This document shows positions 33,993 to 46,107 of a stretch of 64,000 nt of DNA, piece by piece. The notes under the pieces are model-generated. The model saw only the letters and a program-made list of their open reading frames with translations, did no database searches and was not told where the DNA came from. How positions within the stretch are numbered: the first letter of the stretch is position 1; each line of letters opens with the position of its first letter. Where the stretch lies: the NCBI GenBank assembly GCA_017893485.1, contig CM030366.1, forward strand, positions 106,117,796 to 106,181,795. Reading direction: 5' to 3'. A program made the position numbers and the translations under genes. The stretch comes from Hemerocallis citrina. Taxonomy: Eukaryota; Streptophyta; Magnoliopsida; Asparagales; Asphodelaceae.

Positions 33993-36465
33993 CTAAGCCC
34001 CCCCCCCTCCCGGGTCTTCAAGTTGGTAAGCTCCTGGGCGGACCACTTGTAAGACATTGTATGGTCCTTCCCTGTTTGGAACAAGCTTTTCCTTCTTGCG
34101 TGGGTTGAATATTTTGATTTTTGAAGGACGAGGTCCCCCTCTTTGAGGCTGGATGGGCGGATCTTGTTCTTGTAGAACTTCTACTCCCTCTGCTAATAGG
34201 TATGTCTTCATAGATGGACTTCTTCTGTACTTATTCAATTAGATCAAGATTGCCTCGGAGGTCATTTCAGTTATGCTTTTCGTTGATTGAGAAAATGGAA
34301 GGGAAGGTAATCCAACTTCTGGGAGGATGAGTGCCTCTATGCCGAAGATGAGGCTGAATGGGGATCCCCCTGTTGGGATTCTCTTTGTGGTTCTGTAAGA
34401 CCAAAGCATGCTTGGGAGTTCTTCAATCCATCCAAAAAAAATTTATTGGTCCTCCCAACTTCCTAGTGGTAGTCAATGGCTACCACTAGGAAGTTCCATT
34501 GTTTGGTAGCAGAGGGAAACAGTTTGAGTAAATCCATTCCCCATATGGTGAAGGGGATGAGACTTGACAGGGATCTGAGATTGGCTTAGGGCGGACACTT
34601 AACGGATGAATACTTCTGGTAAGGGATGCATGACGAATATATTTTTGGGCATCGTTGAGGAGTGTGGGTCAATAGTATATGTGATTGAGAATTTTTTGTG
34701 TGGGCGACATTGGGCCAAGGTGGCTGCCACCTATTCCTTCATGCACCTCCTTGAGAGCATAATTTGCCTCTTTGGGAGAGATGCATCGCAAGTAAGGCCG
34801 ACCGTCAATCTGGGTATAGGAACACTTGTAGAGAACTCTTTCAACAAGCGTGAATTTTTCAGCACTCACCCGAATCTTTCTTGCTTCTTTGGGATCCGTT
34901 AGGAGGACCCCTAGTAGAGAAAGTTGATCAAGGGTTTCATCCAACAATCTTCGAGTGTTTGGGAGGTGATGAACATGAGCTCTAGTGTTTCCTCTTCGAT
35001 ACTTGGCTTGATTAGGACTTCAATGAGTACAGTGTGATCAAGTCCATCGAATGAGGGGGAGGCTAACTTAGAGAGGGCATTTGCTTTCCCATTTTCCTCG
35101 TGAAGGATGAGAGTGAATTCAGCTTCCTTGAACGTAGCTAGGAGCTTCTTCACAGTATTTGACTATGCTGTTATCTCTAGCTTCATTCTCCACTGATCTG
35201 ATTCACTACCAGTTGGGAGTCGCTAAACACCCCGATCCTTCGTGCCCCTACTTTCCGTGCAAGGAAGAGCTCGGCGATGAGTGCTTCATATTTGGCCTCA
35301 TTGTTGGAGACTGAGAAGTTGAGGTGTAGAAAGTACTGAAGAGTGAACTCTTCGGGATCAAGCAAGATGAGTCCGGCCCCACTCTCTTCAAGGCAGGGGC
35401 ACCCATCAACGTAGAATTTCCAGAGTAGGGGGTTTTCTTCTTCCTCGGGGGGATCATGGATTGTGCTTTTCAACAATGAATTTGGTCAAGGATTAGGCTT
35501 TGATTGCCATTCTTAGTCGATAGTTGATGTCATACTAGCTTAACTCAATTGACCAGTTCAAGGAGTCACCCGGAGATTTGGATGAGAACCCAGATGAAGT
35601 GTGCTTGGAAGTAGGGGTAGAGTTTTTCGAGCAGCCGTGATAGCGCATAAGCCATCTTCTCCATTTTAGAGTATCAAACAACATCATAGAGTACTTTTCT
35701 TATGTAATACATTGGCTTTTTAACTCTATCTTCTTCCTTTACCAAGACATCGTTTAGGGTCTGATCTGAAGTGGCTGAGTAGAGGTAGAGAATCGCTTTC
35801 TGCCTGGGTTTGCTAAGTAGCGTGGGATTGACGAGGTGTGCCTTGAGATGCATAAAGGCTACTTGTTGTGCTTCTCCCCACTCAAAATTCTTTGCTCCTC
35901 GGAGAGGTTTGAAGAACAAAAGACACTTCTCCCCCATACTTGGAGTGGAAGTGCCCAAGAACGACAATGCATTGAGTGAGCTTCTGAACTTCTTTGATGG
36001 TAGACGGAGGAGACATGTCAAGTATGACTCGGATTTTTTCAGATTTGAATTCGATTCCTCTCTGCTTTACCATGAAACCTAAGAACTTCCCTGAGGAGAC
36101 TCTAAAGCACATTTCGAAGGATTCAGTCTCATATTATGTCTCCATAGTACATGAAATGCATCTTGGAGATCAAGCACATGGTATTCTTTCTTAAGCCTCT
36201 TGAAAAGCATGTCATCTATGTGGACTTCCATGTTTCTACCGATTTGCTCCTTGAAGACTTGGTTCACCAAGCGTTTGTGCATGGCTCCAGTGTTCTCCAA
36301 ATCAAAGGGCATAACCCGATAGTAGTAGTCTTTGGTCTATGATCAAGGACGTGTTTGATATGTTTAGTGGAAACATTTAGATTGGTTGTATCCTGAGAAG
36401 GCGTTTATGAAGCTTAAGAGCTCGTGACCGGAGGTGACGTCGACTAAAGAAGATTCTCCACTTAT
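33993..36465 (-). pseudogene. Tat 2 pol remnant: reverse transcriptase, RNase H, second RNase H, integrase
   Basis: Frames on the minus strand, broken by many stops and shifts, keep the Tat order. Reverse transcriptase: FINAFSGYNQ near 36390, MPFDLENTGA at 36312, catalytic HIDD near 36210. The first RNase H region follows: GAKNFEWGEAQQVAF near 35890. A second, archaeal-like RNase H typical of the Tat lineage lies at 35476-35183 (FYVDGCPC, NNEAKYEAL, VFSDSQLVVNQ). The integrase zinc region is about 34947-34669. The integrase C-terminus is 34238-33993 (NPRKKEKLVPNREGPYNVLQVVRPGAYQLEDP). The N-terminal half of reverse transcriptase and the protease are missing. It cannot encode active enzyme. 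Confidence 0.85.
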
Positions 36466-36854
36466 CAGACCCCTGTTGTCGAGTGAAGATGATCCTGCGG
36501 AGGTCGTGTTGTGTCTGGAGTACCACCGAGGATACTGTAGAGGGGGTCAAGGAATAGACTTAACCCATGTTTTCACCCAAGTGCCGAACAGGGCACCGTT
36601 CGGGATGACTTCGTGGGGAGCCCCCCGATGCAGTCATTCTGGAGGGAGGCTGAGCAGGCTGCTCAGGGGTTGCTATGGCTGATGAAGATGTTGATCCAAT
36701 TAAGGAGTATGAAGGGGGTCCTCCGTATGAGGAGGAGGTGAAGGAAAAGGGTTGCCTTGTCAGCTAGCATCAGTCGCCTTTCCCTTTCCGCTTAGAGCCA
36801 TGGCTTGAAATAGTTTTTTACCGGCAAAATCTGATCGGTTGCCTAAATTGTAAT

Positions 36855-36872
36855 TTTTCACAGACGATGCCA
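36855..36872 (-). other. Primer binding site of Tat 2
   Basis: TGGCATCGTCTGTGAAAA on the minus strand resembles the Tat consensus TGGCGCCGTCTGTGGGAA with a few substitutions, in keeping with the age of the copy. The interval 36466-36854 between it and pol holds no recognisable gene. Confidence 0.65.
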
Positions 36873-36881
36873 ATCTATTAC

Positions 36882-37524
36882 TGCTATTTTCTATGTGGGA
36901 GCAAACAGATGATGTAAATTCTTTTAATAGAAATTATCAAATTCTAACATTTACTTTGATCAGAATTAAGCTTCGTTAACCACTCCTTAAGCAAATTTTA
37001 TGACTATTGTTGGCGCTTGGATCTGATTTGGACGATCAAGATCGCTACAGGAAACCTGCAAAAAGTCTCAATACTGAGGTGTTTCCCGGCGAAAGACCCT
37101 CTAACGCTAAAGTCAGAAATCTGAATAATAGTGGATTTTTTTGTGGCAAAATAACGATTACCTGATTCTGAAAGAGATAGGGGTATTTATATGCTCGGAG
37201 TTAGTTACAAAAGATTGCTTAAAAGAGCATCTTTTATGTTTAAATTGTTGACTCATATGGTTATGAGATAAGATTAGTTAATAACTTCTTTTTTGATTGA
37301 AGATTTGATCAAGAGTTTTTGACTAATCAAGAATCCTATTCTTGGGCTATATATTACTCCTTTCTTGTGGGCCTATTTTAAGTTGATGGGCATAAAAACG
37401 GCCCATGTTCTCCATACATGCCCATATTTGCTGTAAAATCACTATTCTTGCTCTAGAAACTTGGAGATTTGGTCTCAATCGTGTGGCCCTGATTCACTGC
37501 TATTTTTACCCTCATCAAATATCA
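36882..37524 (-). repeat. 5' LTR of Tat 2
   Basis: On the minus strand it starts TGATATTTG and ends near AATAGCA, eight bases before the primer site. A TATA box (ATATAAATACCCC) is at about 37203-37190. Downstream come CTGACTTTAGCGTTAGAGGG and CTTTTTGCAGG, the same ordered landmarks as in the Tat 1 LTR. The end base is approximate. Confidence 0.75.
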
Positions 37525-37836
37525 AAGGCAAAAAATAGTGAAAGAACGGGAGACACAATTTTTGTGTAGAAAATACATTGGTTTAAGTGGTAAGGTCAAA
37601 CCTAAAAGAATAAGGCTAAGCTTAAATTGCTTTGTATATTCTAGAATGTATGGCGTCGCTTCCAAGTAGACCGTCCACACAGTAAGCTCCCATGTCAAGT
37701 TATCTGAATCGCACATGCATGGACAACTGAGGCTCATAACCAGTGTCGTACATCAAAATTTGCCCATTTGTGAATAAAATAATACTAATAGTAGTAAAAG
37801 AAAAGTAATGGGAATTTTTTCTTCCTTCTCTTCATC
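37525..37836. other. Unassigned sequence next to Tat 2
   Basis: There is no coding region, repeat or terminal motif that I can recognise. The last 15 bases (37822-37836) are the left target duplication of the LINE fragment. Confidence 0.5.
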
Positions 37837-38056
37837 TTTTTTTTTTTTTTTTTTTTTTGAGGAAAAGGTGGGATAATGCCACCCTGTTTCATTAATAAGA
37901 GATTAATAAACAACCCCGAAGTCTCGGGAAAATAAAAGTACAGTGCAGGAAATAAAACATAACCCCCAACAAAACCCTGAGGGGTGGGTTACATCGTCCA
38001 GACAGAAGGCAACCAGAGCAACAATACAAAATACAAAGGCCAGCTACAAAATATGA
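37837..38056 (-). mobile_element. 5'-truncated LINE (L1-type) 3' tail with 15 bp TSD
   Basis: A run of 22 T (37837-37858) is the poly-A tail of an insertion in minus orientation. The preceding sequence on that strand (TTAATGAAACAGGGTGGC, then CTTTTCCTC) looks like a plant L1 3' untranslated end. The element is flanked by a perfect direct repeat TTCCTTCTCTTCATC (37822-37836 and 38057-38071), as made by target-primed reverse transcription. Only about 200 bp of 3' untranslated sequence were copied, without coding sequence. A SINE sharing a LINE tail is possible. Confidence 0.85.
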
Positions 38057-38360
38057 TTCCTTCTCTTCATCTTCACATAGCCAAAAATTATATATAAGAT
38101 GAAAAAATTATGACGTCACAATTAAGTGATACTAAAGCATAATTTATGTGAAGTATAACTATGGTTAAATTTCTTCGCTGGTGAGCAAGAAGTTCGGAAT
38201 TTTAATCCTGCTTGCACTATTAATTTTGCAATTAATTAATTTACGTGTTGCAAGTGTGGGTGTGTATTGGACTACAACCTTGTACCCAAAAAAAAGCATA
38301 ATGCATGTAAAATCCCATGCACATAAAGAGAATATTCAATGGTTGTAGACACATTAATGA

Positions 38361-39076
38361 TATTTTTTTTAATGTATGTTATTTTTCTAAACTATTTACA
38401 GAAAGATAACAGTTGACAAACTATTTATGCTTGAGGACTCAACAACTAGACTCGTCGTTCTCAATGTCGAGCTTAGTTATTTCGTGCTCACCGTTGGGAC
38501 ACGACGAGTATAGTTTTTTGTGTGTGAGAAATTCGTTATTCTCAATGGCGAGTTTAGTTCAAAATTTTCAAATAAGACTCGTCGTTTCCAACGGTGAGGA
38601 GGTTTATACTAGACTCGTTGTTGCGAATGGCGAGTTTAGTTAAAAAAAATATTTTGTATATAATTTTTTTTCAAAAATTCACTTAGTCCAATAGAGGGTT
38701 TCACTCTCTGTGAAATTTAATATATATTCGCCGTTCTCAACAGCGAATCTAGTATAAAGAATCTCGCTGTTGAGAACGCCGACTCTAGTTTGATAATTTT
38801 GAACTAAACTCGTCATTCCCAACAGCGAGTCTAGTATAAAGAACCTCGTTGTTCCCAACAGCGAGGCTTTTTTGATAATTTTGAACTAAACTTGTCATTC
38901 TCAACAATGAGTTTCTCCAAAAAAATAAAACTAGGTCTGTGGTTCCCTATGGTGAGCACAAAATGATTAAACTCGTTGGGAACGACGAATCTAGTTATTG
39001 AGTTCTAAGCACAAATAGTTTGGCAATTGTCTTATTTCTACAAATAGTTTTAAAAATGACATATTTTAAAAAAATC
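38361..39076. mobile_element. Non-autonomous Mutator-like element with about 110 bp inverted ends, TSD CATTAATGA
   Basis: The left end and the reverse complement of the right end align over about 110 bases: TTTTTNTAAACTATTT near the tips, then GACAAACTATTTATGCTTGAG, then CAACTAGACTCGTCGTTC. A perfect 9 bp direct repeat CATTAATGA lies at 38352-38360 and 39077-39085, the duplication size of Mutator-like elements. The interior is made almost wholly of quasi-palindromic units such as ACTCGTCGTTCTCAAYRGCGAGT, at about 10 places. No transposase is present. The TSD word is itself nearly palindromic, which slightly weakens the 9 bp argument. Confidence 0.75.
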
Positions 39077-39085
39077 CATTAATGA

Positions 39086-40089
39086 AGAGGATGGAAATCA
39101 CGGGGGGAAAAACAAGAGGATGACTATTAAAAACCAGGATGGAAATAAAATAAGCTTTAATGGCTAATCTAGCGGCTTCCAAAACAAAATGCAGTTCATG
39201 GTTTTTAAAAGCCACTGATATTATTGATCACCAAATGGAGAACTAAATAGTAAAATTGATGGATTAGCAAAAGCAAATAGTTAAATTATTGGTTTCAAAA
39301 ATTTTAATTTTCCAGACGAAATCAAAATTCCATTACCACTAAATTCTGGTTAGAAAACTCCAGACTCTCTCATGATAGAAATAAAAGAGATAAATCAAGC
39401 TGATCATAAATGAGAAACACTGAATAGAATCATCTTTTTAATAACAGAAGTATGAGAGGGGTGGGGATTACATTCCTAATTTTTACAGATCTTCATATTA
39501 TTACTCAGTTATATTTATATGTTTTCCCAACAGAAGGAGTAATATACAAAACTCATACTTCAGTTTATTGAAATATATTTGCACTTTGCATGATCACTAC
39601 AGATACAAATCATAAACATGTAGCAAATAATATATAAATTAATATATATGTAAAAGCAAGTTTAGATAAAACCTGGTTTGATCATAAACGACTTTACATT
39701 AGAGAGTCGAAAGTCGCATCCCTACATGAAATTTACATAGCTAGTTCTCTAACGGTAAGATATCCCTGAGTATCTGGATAGCTAAAACTCATGACTTGAG
39801 CCGTGCTTCATAATTTGTTAGAGCATCCACTATCGTTGAAGCTAAATTATAGGTATCTGGCAATAGTTTTTTAGAAATGAATAGGGTGCGCCACTATTGT
39901 TGAAGCTATAATTTGGATTAAAAAAATATAAAATATAAAGATGGAATAACATGCTCTATCTAATAAAAAAACTAATTTTTTTAATATTCTAAATTGGATA
40001 CACGAAAGATCATGTTCCATTTGAAAAAATAAAAAAATAAAAAAATAAATTTGTAGGTAGTTGCCATTTTAATAATAATAAAAAAAATC
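39086..40089. other. Stretch without recognisable genes
   Basis: This kilobase is AT-rich non-coding DNA. The only feature noted is a diverged direct repeat CCACTATYGTTGAAGCT at about 39829 and 39890, next to TTAGAGCATCC, a sequence often seen at the tips of small hAT-type MITEs. I could not find a partner end. Confidence 0.4.
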
Positions 40090-40222
40090 AACTCAGACGG
40101 TTGATGATATTCCGTCTTAAAAAAAAAATCACCCAGTCAGAAGATGATCATCTTCCGTCTAGGTGTTTAAAAAAAAAAAACAACTCAGCTGGAAGATCAT
40201 CTTCCGTCTGAGTTGTTTTTTT
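40090..40222. repeat. Three successive hairpin repeats
   Basis: Three inverted repeats follow each other, each flanked by A- or T-runs: CAACTCAGACGG with CCGTCTT; CACCCAGTCAGAAGATGATC with its partner ending CTAGGTG; and CAACTCAGCTGGAAGAT with ATCTTCCGTCTGAGTTG (15 of 17 pairs). All are variants of one motif, CTCAGACGGAAGATGAT. They may be collapsed MITE ends or an inverted-repeat amplification. Confidence 0.6.
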
Positions 40223-40499
40223 CAAAGTAATATTATTCTAAAGTTGAGTTTGTGTTTCTTTTTCTTTTACGTGATAGGTTGGATTACAAAATTGGCCATA
40301 TACTTTTCCCTCTCAGTCTATTTAAGCTCAAAAGCTTCTCTCAACATCCTTCAATCAAAAATTCAAACCAACTCTCATATTTTCATCTGTTTCTCAAATC
40401 CAAATTATCTCATTTCATTCTATTTATCAAACTACTAACTTTTAGCTTCTTCCAAAAATCTATAAAAAAATGTTGATCTGAAGATATATTGGCAGAATA

Positions 40500-42460
40500 A
40501 AATATACTCTGCAAAGCGGATCGGATCATGGTAGCACAAGTGCGGATGTTGAACCGATCTCCGAATCAAATGATTTTGCCGATCCAAGTATGTGGAAAAG
40601 GTTGGTTGATGATAACAGACATGTGCATCAATTAATTACCGAGTAGTCTGCAGGTGTATTTTGTAATTTTAGAGAAAATTGGAGTGGTCCAATCAAAGTA
40701 TACGAGCGATGTTCCCTTATTCCAGCCATGAAACAAATAATCAATCAAACGGGTGGCAGCGTTTGTTCACAATTAATACCGAGAAATCATGGATGAAGCT
40801 TGTGGAGGCTTTGGTTGAGAGATGGTGGGATATTACACACACTTTTGACCTACCGTGCTGTGAGTTGGGCTTCACTCCGTTAGATTGGACAATGCTAATG
40901 GGGATATCTATCGGATCCGGTGAAGTACCTCCATGTAACGACGATATTTATCCCTTCGAAGTTGTACATGATCGTTTTTTTTTCCTGAGATTACTGCAGT
41001 TGATTGGAAAGGTCAAGGAATACGCTCGTTCTTTCTTAAGAAGTATTTCCAATTGAGTGTAATCGCGACAGGTAAAGAGGATAATCTTCTAGCTTGAAGA
41101 TTGCTAGAGCATTCATCATGTCCTTCCTCTGTGAGTTTCTTTTCTCTAACGCTGTTTGCATTATAAGATCTGGTTGGCTTGCAACAATAGAAGATCTTGA
41201 AAAAGTGGGTACATACGATTAGGGCGGTCAGGCAATGACACTGCTATAAATGTCTCTAGATTCTTGTAGCAGACTTAAAGTGAAGTCTTTCAACGGGACA
41301 TGACAAGTACTAGAAGTAAACACTTAATATTTTGAAAAATATTTATTAACCTAATAGATACATGGTTTGAAAAATTTGCTTGTAAACTAATATATATCTT
41401 TTTTATTTAGTATTGGGCGTATGAATATACAAATATTTGTGCTCCAATTACTGCACAAAAGGAACATATCGTAGATAAATGGCCAACAATTACATGTTGG
41501 AACAAAGATGAATTGGATACTAATATAACAGACCAAGTTCGGTATAATCTTTCCATCACCAGACATCAATTGAAATTGCGGTCCTCTGCATCTATTATCT
41601 AGCAGCCTTATTCAGGATCGTCCCACGAGTATAAGGGTGTTAATGGGCTTGCAGACATATTGTCTCGGCACCGAGTTATCTTTCAGTATGCCTCGTAGAT
41701 ATTATTTTCCACATTTCTTACTGTGTTTATAAAAATTATTTGTTTACGTTTAGTACTTAAAGTATCATTTATGAAATCTTAAAAATATGATTATATTTAT
41801 AGGGTGTATGGTACCTTGGTGATCGTTGTTATCGCCAATTTATGGGAATTATATGTATCCCAGTTGACCCACCACCTTCCATGCCTCGTATATCGACCGA
41901 AGATTTCTGTCCGCCTATTGACGCATCAGTATTGGTCCGGAATGTTCCACAAAGTATATACGATAAGTATTGGGCTAAGGTATCAATAGGTGCTATAATG
42001 CTGACTCTACTGCATGTTACAAATGTCAATTTCATAGGTCCAGCTAGTATTAGTGATCTTACTATTAAATTGCCCTTCCCATCTCCCCCCAATTGGGCAT
42101 GCACCGACCGAGTATATTGCGCATGCTCAAGACGCGATATTCCTGAATGCCTAGAATGCGTAGTTGAGGTACCACTTTATTCCGGTGGTACAGTTACGAG
42201 GAATGTTGAAGAGGAATCTGTTTCTTTTCTAACGCGTGATGCACTGTTATATGTGAGTATGTCATTCTTATTTTTTGCTTTTATATTTCAATTTAGTGAC
42301 AGTTAAAATATAACAGTACGATTTACAGGATGATTTATACCAATGTTACCTCGAGTTGACTTATAATGATGTGATGTTAAGACATTCATTCTGAACCACA
42401 CAGTGTTGAGAGAATCAATTCCTGCTCCGGTGTTTTCTGGCAGGAGAAGTATTTCTAGGG
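40500..42460 (+). pseudogene. Degenerate plant-mobile-domain (PMD, aminotransferase-like, PF10536) gene
   Basis: Separate frames, probably exons plus frameshifts, give a PMD-like protein. The first (to 41056) has SWMKLVEALVERWWDITHTFDLPCCELGFT and PLDWTMLMGISIGSGEVP, the usual start of the domain. The second near 41410 has YWAYEYTNICAP and DKWPTITCWN. The third (41800-42300) has VWYLGDRCYRQFMG and NVPQSIYDKYWAK. A TATA-like CTATTTAAGC lies at 40318. Stops and phase changes near 40645, 41060 and 41600 show it is not functional. Known: PMD proteins occur in transposons and as domesticated plant genes. With so many elements around, a transposon origin is likelier. It is not a true aminotransferase. 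Confidence 0.6.
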
Positions 42461-42765
42461 ACTGATCATCAACTTCACGTCAAAATCAGACACCTAATTT
42501 TGTTCCAAACACCCAGTTTGATAACATGGAATAGATTTTGAAATCAATTTGTAGTATGATGTTTCTGTTAGGTATCCAAATAAATGTTCAGCTATTTTTT
42601 TGTTCAAAGATGTTTTGTATGAAAATTAATGATGAATCAATGTTCATCTTAGATGAAGCAATTTGTAGTTTTATGTTTCAAGGCATGGCAATGTTGTAAT
42701 TTTTGGCTTAGATATGGAAAATTATTGGAAAAGCTTTAATGTGGTGTTTTTTGAATGAGTGTTTC

Positions 42766-45700
42766 TGTCATGCTCCGCTTCCCAAAAAGAATATGGAATA
42801 CGGATACGTAACAAAAGCCCAGCGAATGATTTTCATCATCCATAAGTTGTTCAAGAAATCTTAACAACATTCTAAAGAAACATCAGAGTCTGAAGCGAAT
42901 TAATCAACCACATGCACATAATGAGTCAAAATACCAACAAGAATACTTGAAACCAAATACATAAATCTCAAATAGTTATGATCTGAATAAAACACATGTC
43001 TTGGGTCACATCGCCCAAATACAAGAATAAATCCAAGTCTCAAAATTCAATATTGTTCAAGCAAGCTACAGTAAATCATGATAATAAAATACAGCACTAA
43101 TACTTCATGTCTCCGATACCATCTGGAACCTGTTCTCTAAAATCTGCAATTCAACGAATGAAGGAAGGAGGAAAAGAGAAAATACAAATACCCGTCAATT
43201 GCAAGTTACAGGCCACTTATAATGTAGGATACAAGTACATGGAAAAACTAACTAGCACATGGTATAAGTGTGATGTCAACATAAACAACTAACATGGCAA
43301 AGTGAACAAGTGTACATGGCATAAATCAAGTGTCAAGAAAAATCAAGTATCTTATAAACATGTGTCAAGTGTCGAATATCATGTAATCATGTATCAAGTG
43401 TCATATTTCTAGTCTCATGTATCATGTAGTCAAGTATCAAGCAAGCATGTATCATGTTCACGTATCATGTTCAAATATCATGTTTAAGTAGCATGTATCA
43501 AGTCTTGTAGTGAATTACTATCTAGATATCACTTCATGCATCCCATACGACATGGTTGCTACAGCAAACAGTTTTGCTTTAGATTTCATAGTGGACCATA
43601 GAGGGCAGTATACTCGGGGACAAGTCAAGTATTGAGCTCCAAGCTCCAAGTATCATGTATCATGTAATCACGTGTCAAGTTGTGCAAGTAGCAAGTATCG
43701 TGTCTTGCGTGCAAGTATCAACTAATCACGTGTCAAGTATCATGTCTCAAGTAATCACGTAGGATCAGTGATCCCCTTCCGAGTACACATTTCTGAATTA
43801 TCTACTATTAAGTCTGTCCCTTAAACCCCGGCTTGGTTATTTATTATTAATGTCAAACAAGCATGTATATGTACAAAATATATCAAGAATAACATAGCAT
43901 GATCATGTGAAAAGTGCAAGTTGCAAGATAAACATGTACGAGTGCAAGATATCTCATAAAGGAATAAAATAAACAAATCTCAAGTTCAGGACAGCAAGAC
44001 CATACTGTAGTAAAACATTGATTCCTATAGTTACAAACAAGCAAATCTGGATCTGTCGAAGGATCTGGAAAATAGATTTCCACACGAATCTAGAGAATAT
44101 AAATAAGTCATATATTAATTCACAAAAATATGGCACAAAACTGATTTGAATACAGAAAATAGGTTCGGCCAGAAATCAGGAAAACGAATTTAAGAACAGG
44201 AAAAAAGCATGAAAACACATTAAATAAATCCACAAAAAATCTGGGATATTCCCCTATATGTCCAGTATCTAAATTTAAAGTTTCAAAATTTTCCAGTAAA
44301 ATTAGATCAGTCATCAAAAATAAGAAAGCATCAAGAAAACATAGTTTGGCAAATCTGGAAATCCCAATACTGTTGTACGAAAACTATGATATCTCGCAAC
44401 CAGTGAAACGAAATCCAATTCTACCAAAGGGATATGAAAATAGATAAAATATAATAACTTTCATATTTCACAAATATTTTTCATACAGTAAAAGAAATCA
44501 TAGTGAAAATACGATTCTTTACAGAACAGCGAGTAAAATACAGTAAGTATAGAATTCATAAACGAGCATGAAACAACACATAAAGCTTATCAATAAAATT
44601 CACCAAAATTCTAGGTAATCCCTAACTAGATAAAGAAACACTGAAAAAAGTTTTGGATCAAAATAATATGTGTAGCATAGTTCTTTAAAATAGTTTGTCA
44701 TCAAAATTACCGAAAAAACAGAACCTGGAAAAGATCAACACTTCTGTACTAAAACAGTCATAACTCACTCATACGAAACCAAAATCAAGCAAGATCAAAA
44801 GGGTTTGAAAATAGACAAAATTATCTAAAACTCATGTTTTATACCGAAATTAAGATACTGACTTGAAAACAGTCCAAAACAACAAGCAAAACAGAATAGT
44901 GACAAAAATACAGATTTTTCCTTTAAAAACAAAATCAGCATAGATTCAAGAAAATTGATCCAAATACATCCAAACATGAAATCGAGTCTACCAAGTGTCT
45001 AAACATCCTGATTTATGGTATCTAACATGTCCACGCCAAGAATTTCACATGGGTCTCAACCAAAACACGAATTCACACAAAAGTCTCACATACATGATCC
45101 AAATTCAAGAACGGGCGAATCCTAGGTTAATTCATGTCCATATTGTGTCGTGAGTCTTCAATGGTCAAGTTTTCACAATAGAGATAAAATCCATCAAGAA
45201 AATCACAAACAAGAGTCGTCTCTAGACCCAACTACACTATAGGTGAACTTTTGGACTTGTATCAAACAAATAAATTGGAGTACAAGTTACTTGCCTTAAT
45301 CGGAAATGAAGAACGATGCAATCAAGAATAGGAGCAAAACCCACGAACGAAAATCCTCTAATCCACGAATCCAAGCAACTCAAGCAAGAATCTCCACACA
45401 AACGAACTTCCAAAAGCGAGAGACGATCAAAGTGGCTTGCAGCCACAAGAGAACACCACGAGAGAGAACCTAGGGTTTGAAGTAGTGTGAGGTGGTCGGG
45501 ATAAGCAAGAGGGAGATGGGCTCGGGTTGTATGGTGTCGGGATGGGGGATGCCAGAGTGGAGTAGGCCGGGAAGGGGTGGCTCGGCCTGGTGTGGGGTGG
45601 CTCAGCCTGAGGTGGTGGCAGGGCTGTGGTGTGGGTTGCCGGGCTGGTGTGCGGGTGTGCAGGCCGGAAGCAAGGAGAGGGAGAGAGAAGGGTCCAGGAT

Positions 45701-46107
45701 GAGAGAGAGAGGAATTAAGGTTAGGGTTTAGGGTTTGTGAAGGTGAGTGTTTATATATTGGGTTTAGGATGTGGGTTTATGGGTATTGGGTTGTGGGTAT
45801 TGAGAATTAGTAGTAGGTTTACAAATGGGTTTTGGATTTATAGGACAACCAAATCACCACCACTACAAACGTCCACAAACAAAAAAAATAATCCAAAAAA
45901 AAAAGATAAAATAAAAAGACGAGACCAAAATGAAGGAGAATGAGACAAAAGAGTCACTCAATCAAAACAAAGAGCTTGAAATGAAATAAAACAAATATAT
46001 ATTGAAAACAACTCCAATATACGGTTCAGAAAAATACAAGAGGAAAAAATACACCAAACGAAAAATACACTAAAAAAAACTCAAAAATAAAATAAACAGG
46101 GGTTACA
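42766..46107 (-). mobile_element. Solo LTR, family D copy 2, TSD GTTTC
   Basis: On the minus strand it starts TGTAACCCC and ends AGCGGAGCATGACA, matching copy 1 at both ends and in internal blocks (GCGAATGATTTTCATCATCC; the short ATCATGTATCAAGT repeats at 43320-43760; the TATA plus telo-box at 45718-45757). GTTTC flanks it at 42761-42765 and 46108-46112. No primer site or polypurine tract adjoins. It is 3342 bp, 294 bp longer than copy 1. Frames inside (for example 45492-45731) are G-rich leader. Confidence 0.9.

Larger units (their letters stand above)
31742..37524 (-). mobile_element. Decayed Ty3/gypsy Tat retrotransposon (Tat 2), 3' end missing
   Basis: In minus orientation it has a 5' LTR (37524-36882), a primer site (TGGCATCGTCTGTG, 36872-36855), degenerate pol (about 36465-33993), an array of ~117 bp tandem repeats (33780-32900) and a coiled-coil frame antisense to pol (31859-32335). 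The stretch between primer site and reverse transcriptase is only about 390 bp, so gag and protease have been lost by deletion. The 3' LTR and the first part of the antisense gene are missing at the border with family I at 31741. The layout parallels Tat 1 at the left of the window. Confidence 0.8.

Noticed and set aside
34606..36342. + strand frames in the Tat 2 region
   Set aside because: They are antisense shadows of the recognisable, decayed pol motifs on the minus strand.
45492..45943. Gly/Trp-rich frames as genes
   Set aside because: G-rich leader of the second family D LTR on the strand opposite to its transcription; no domain.
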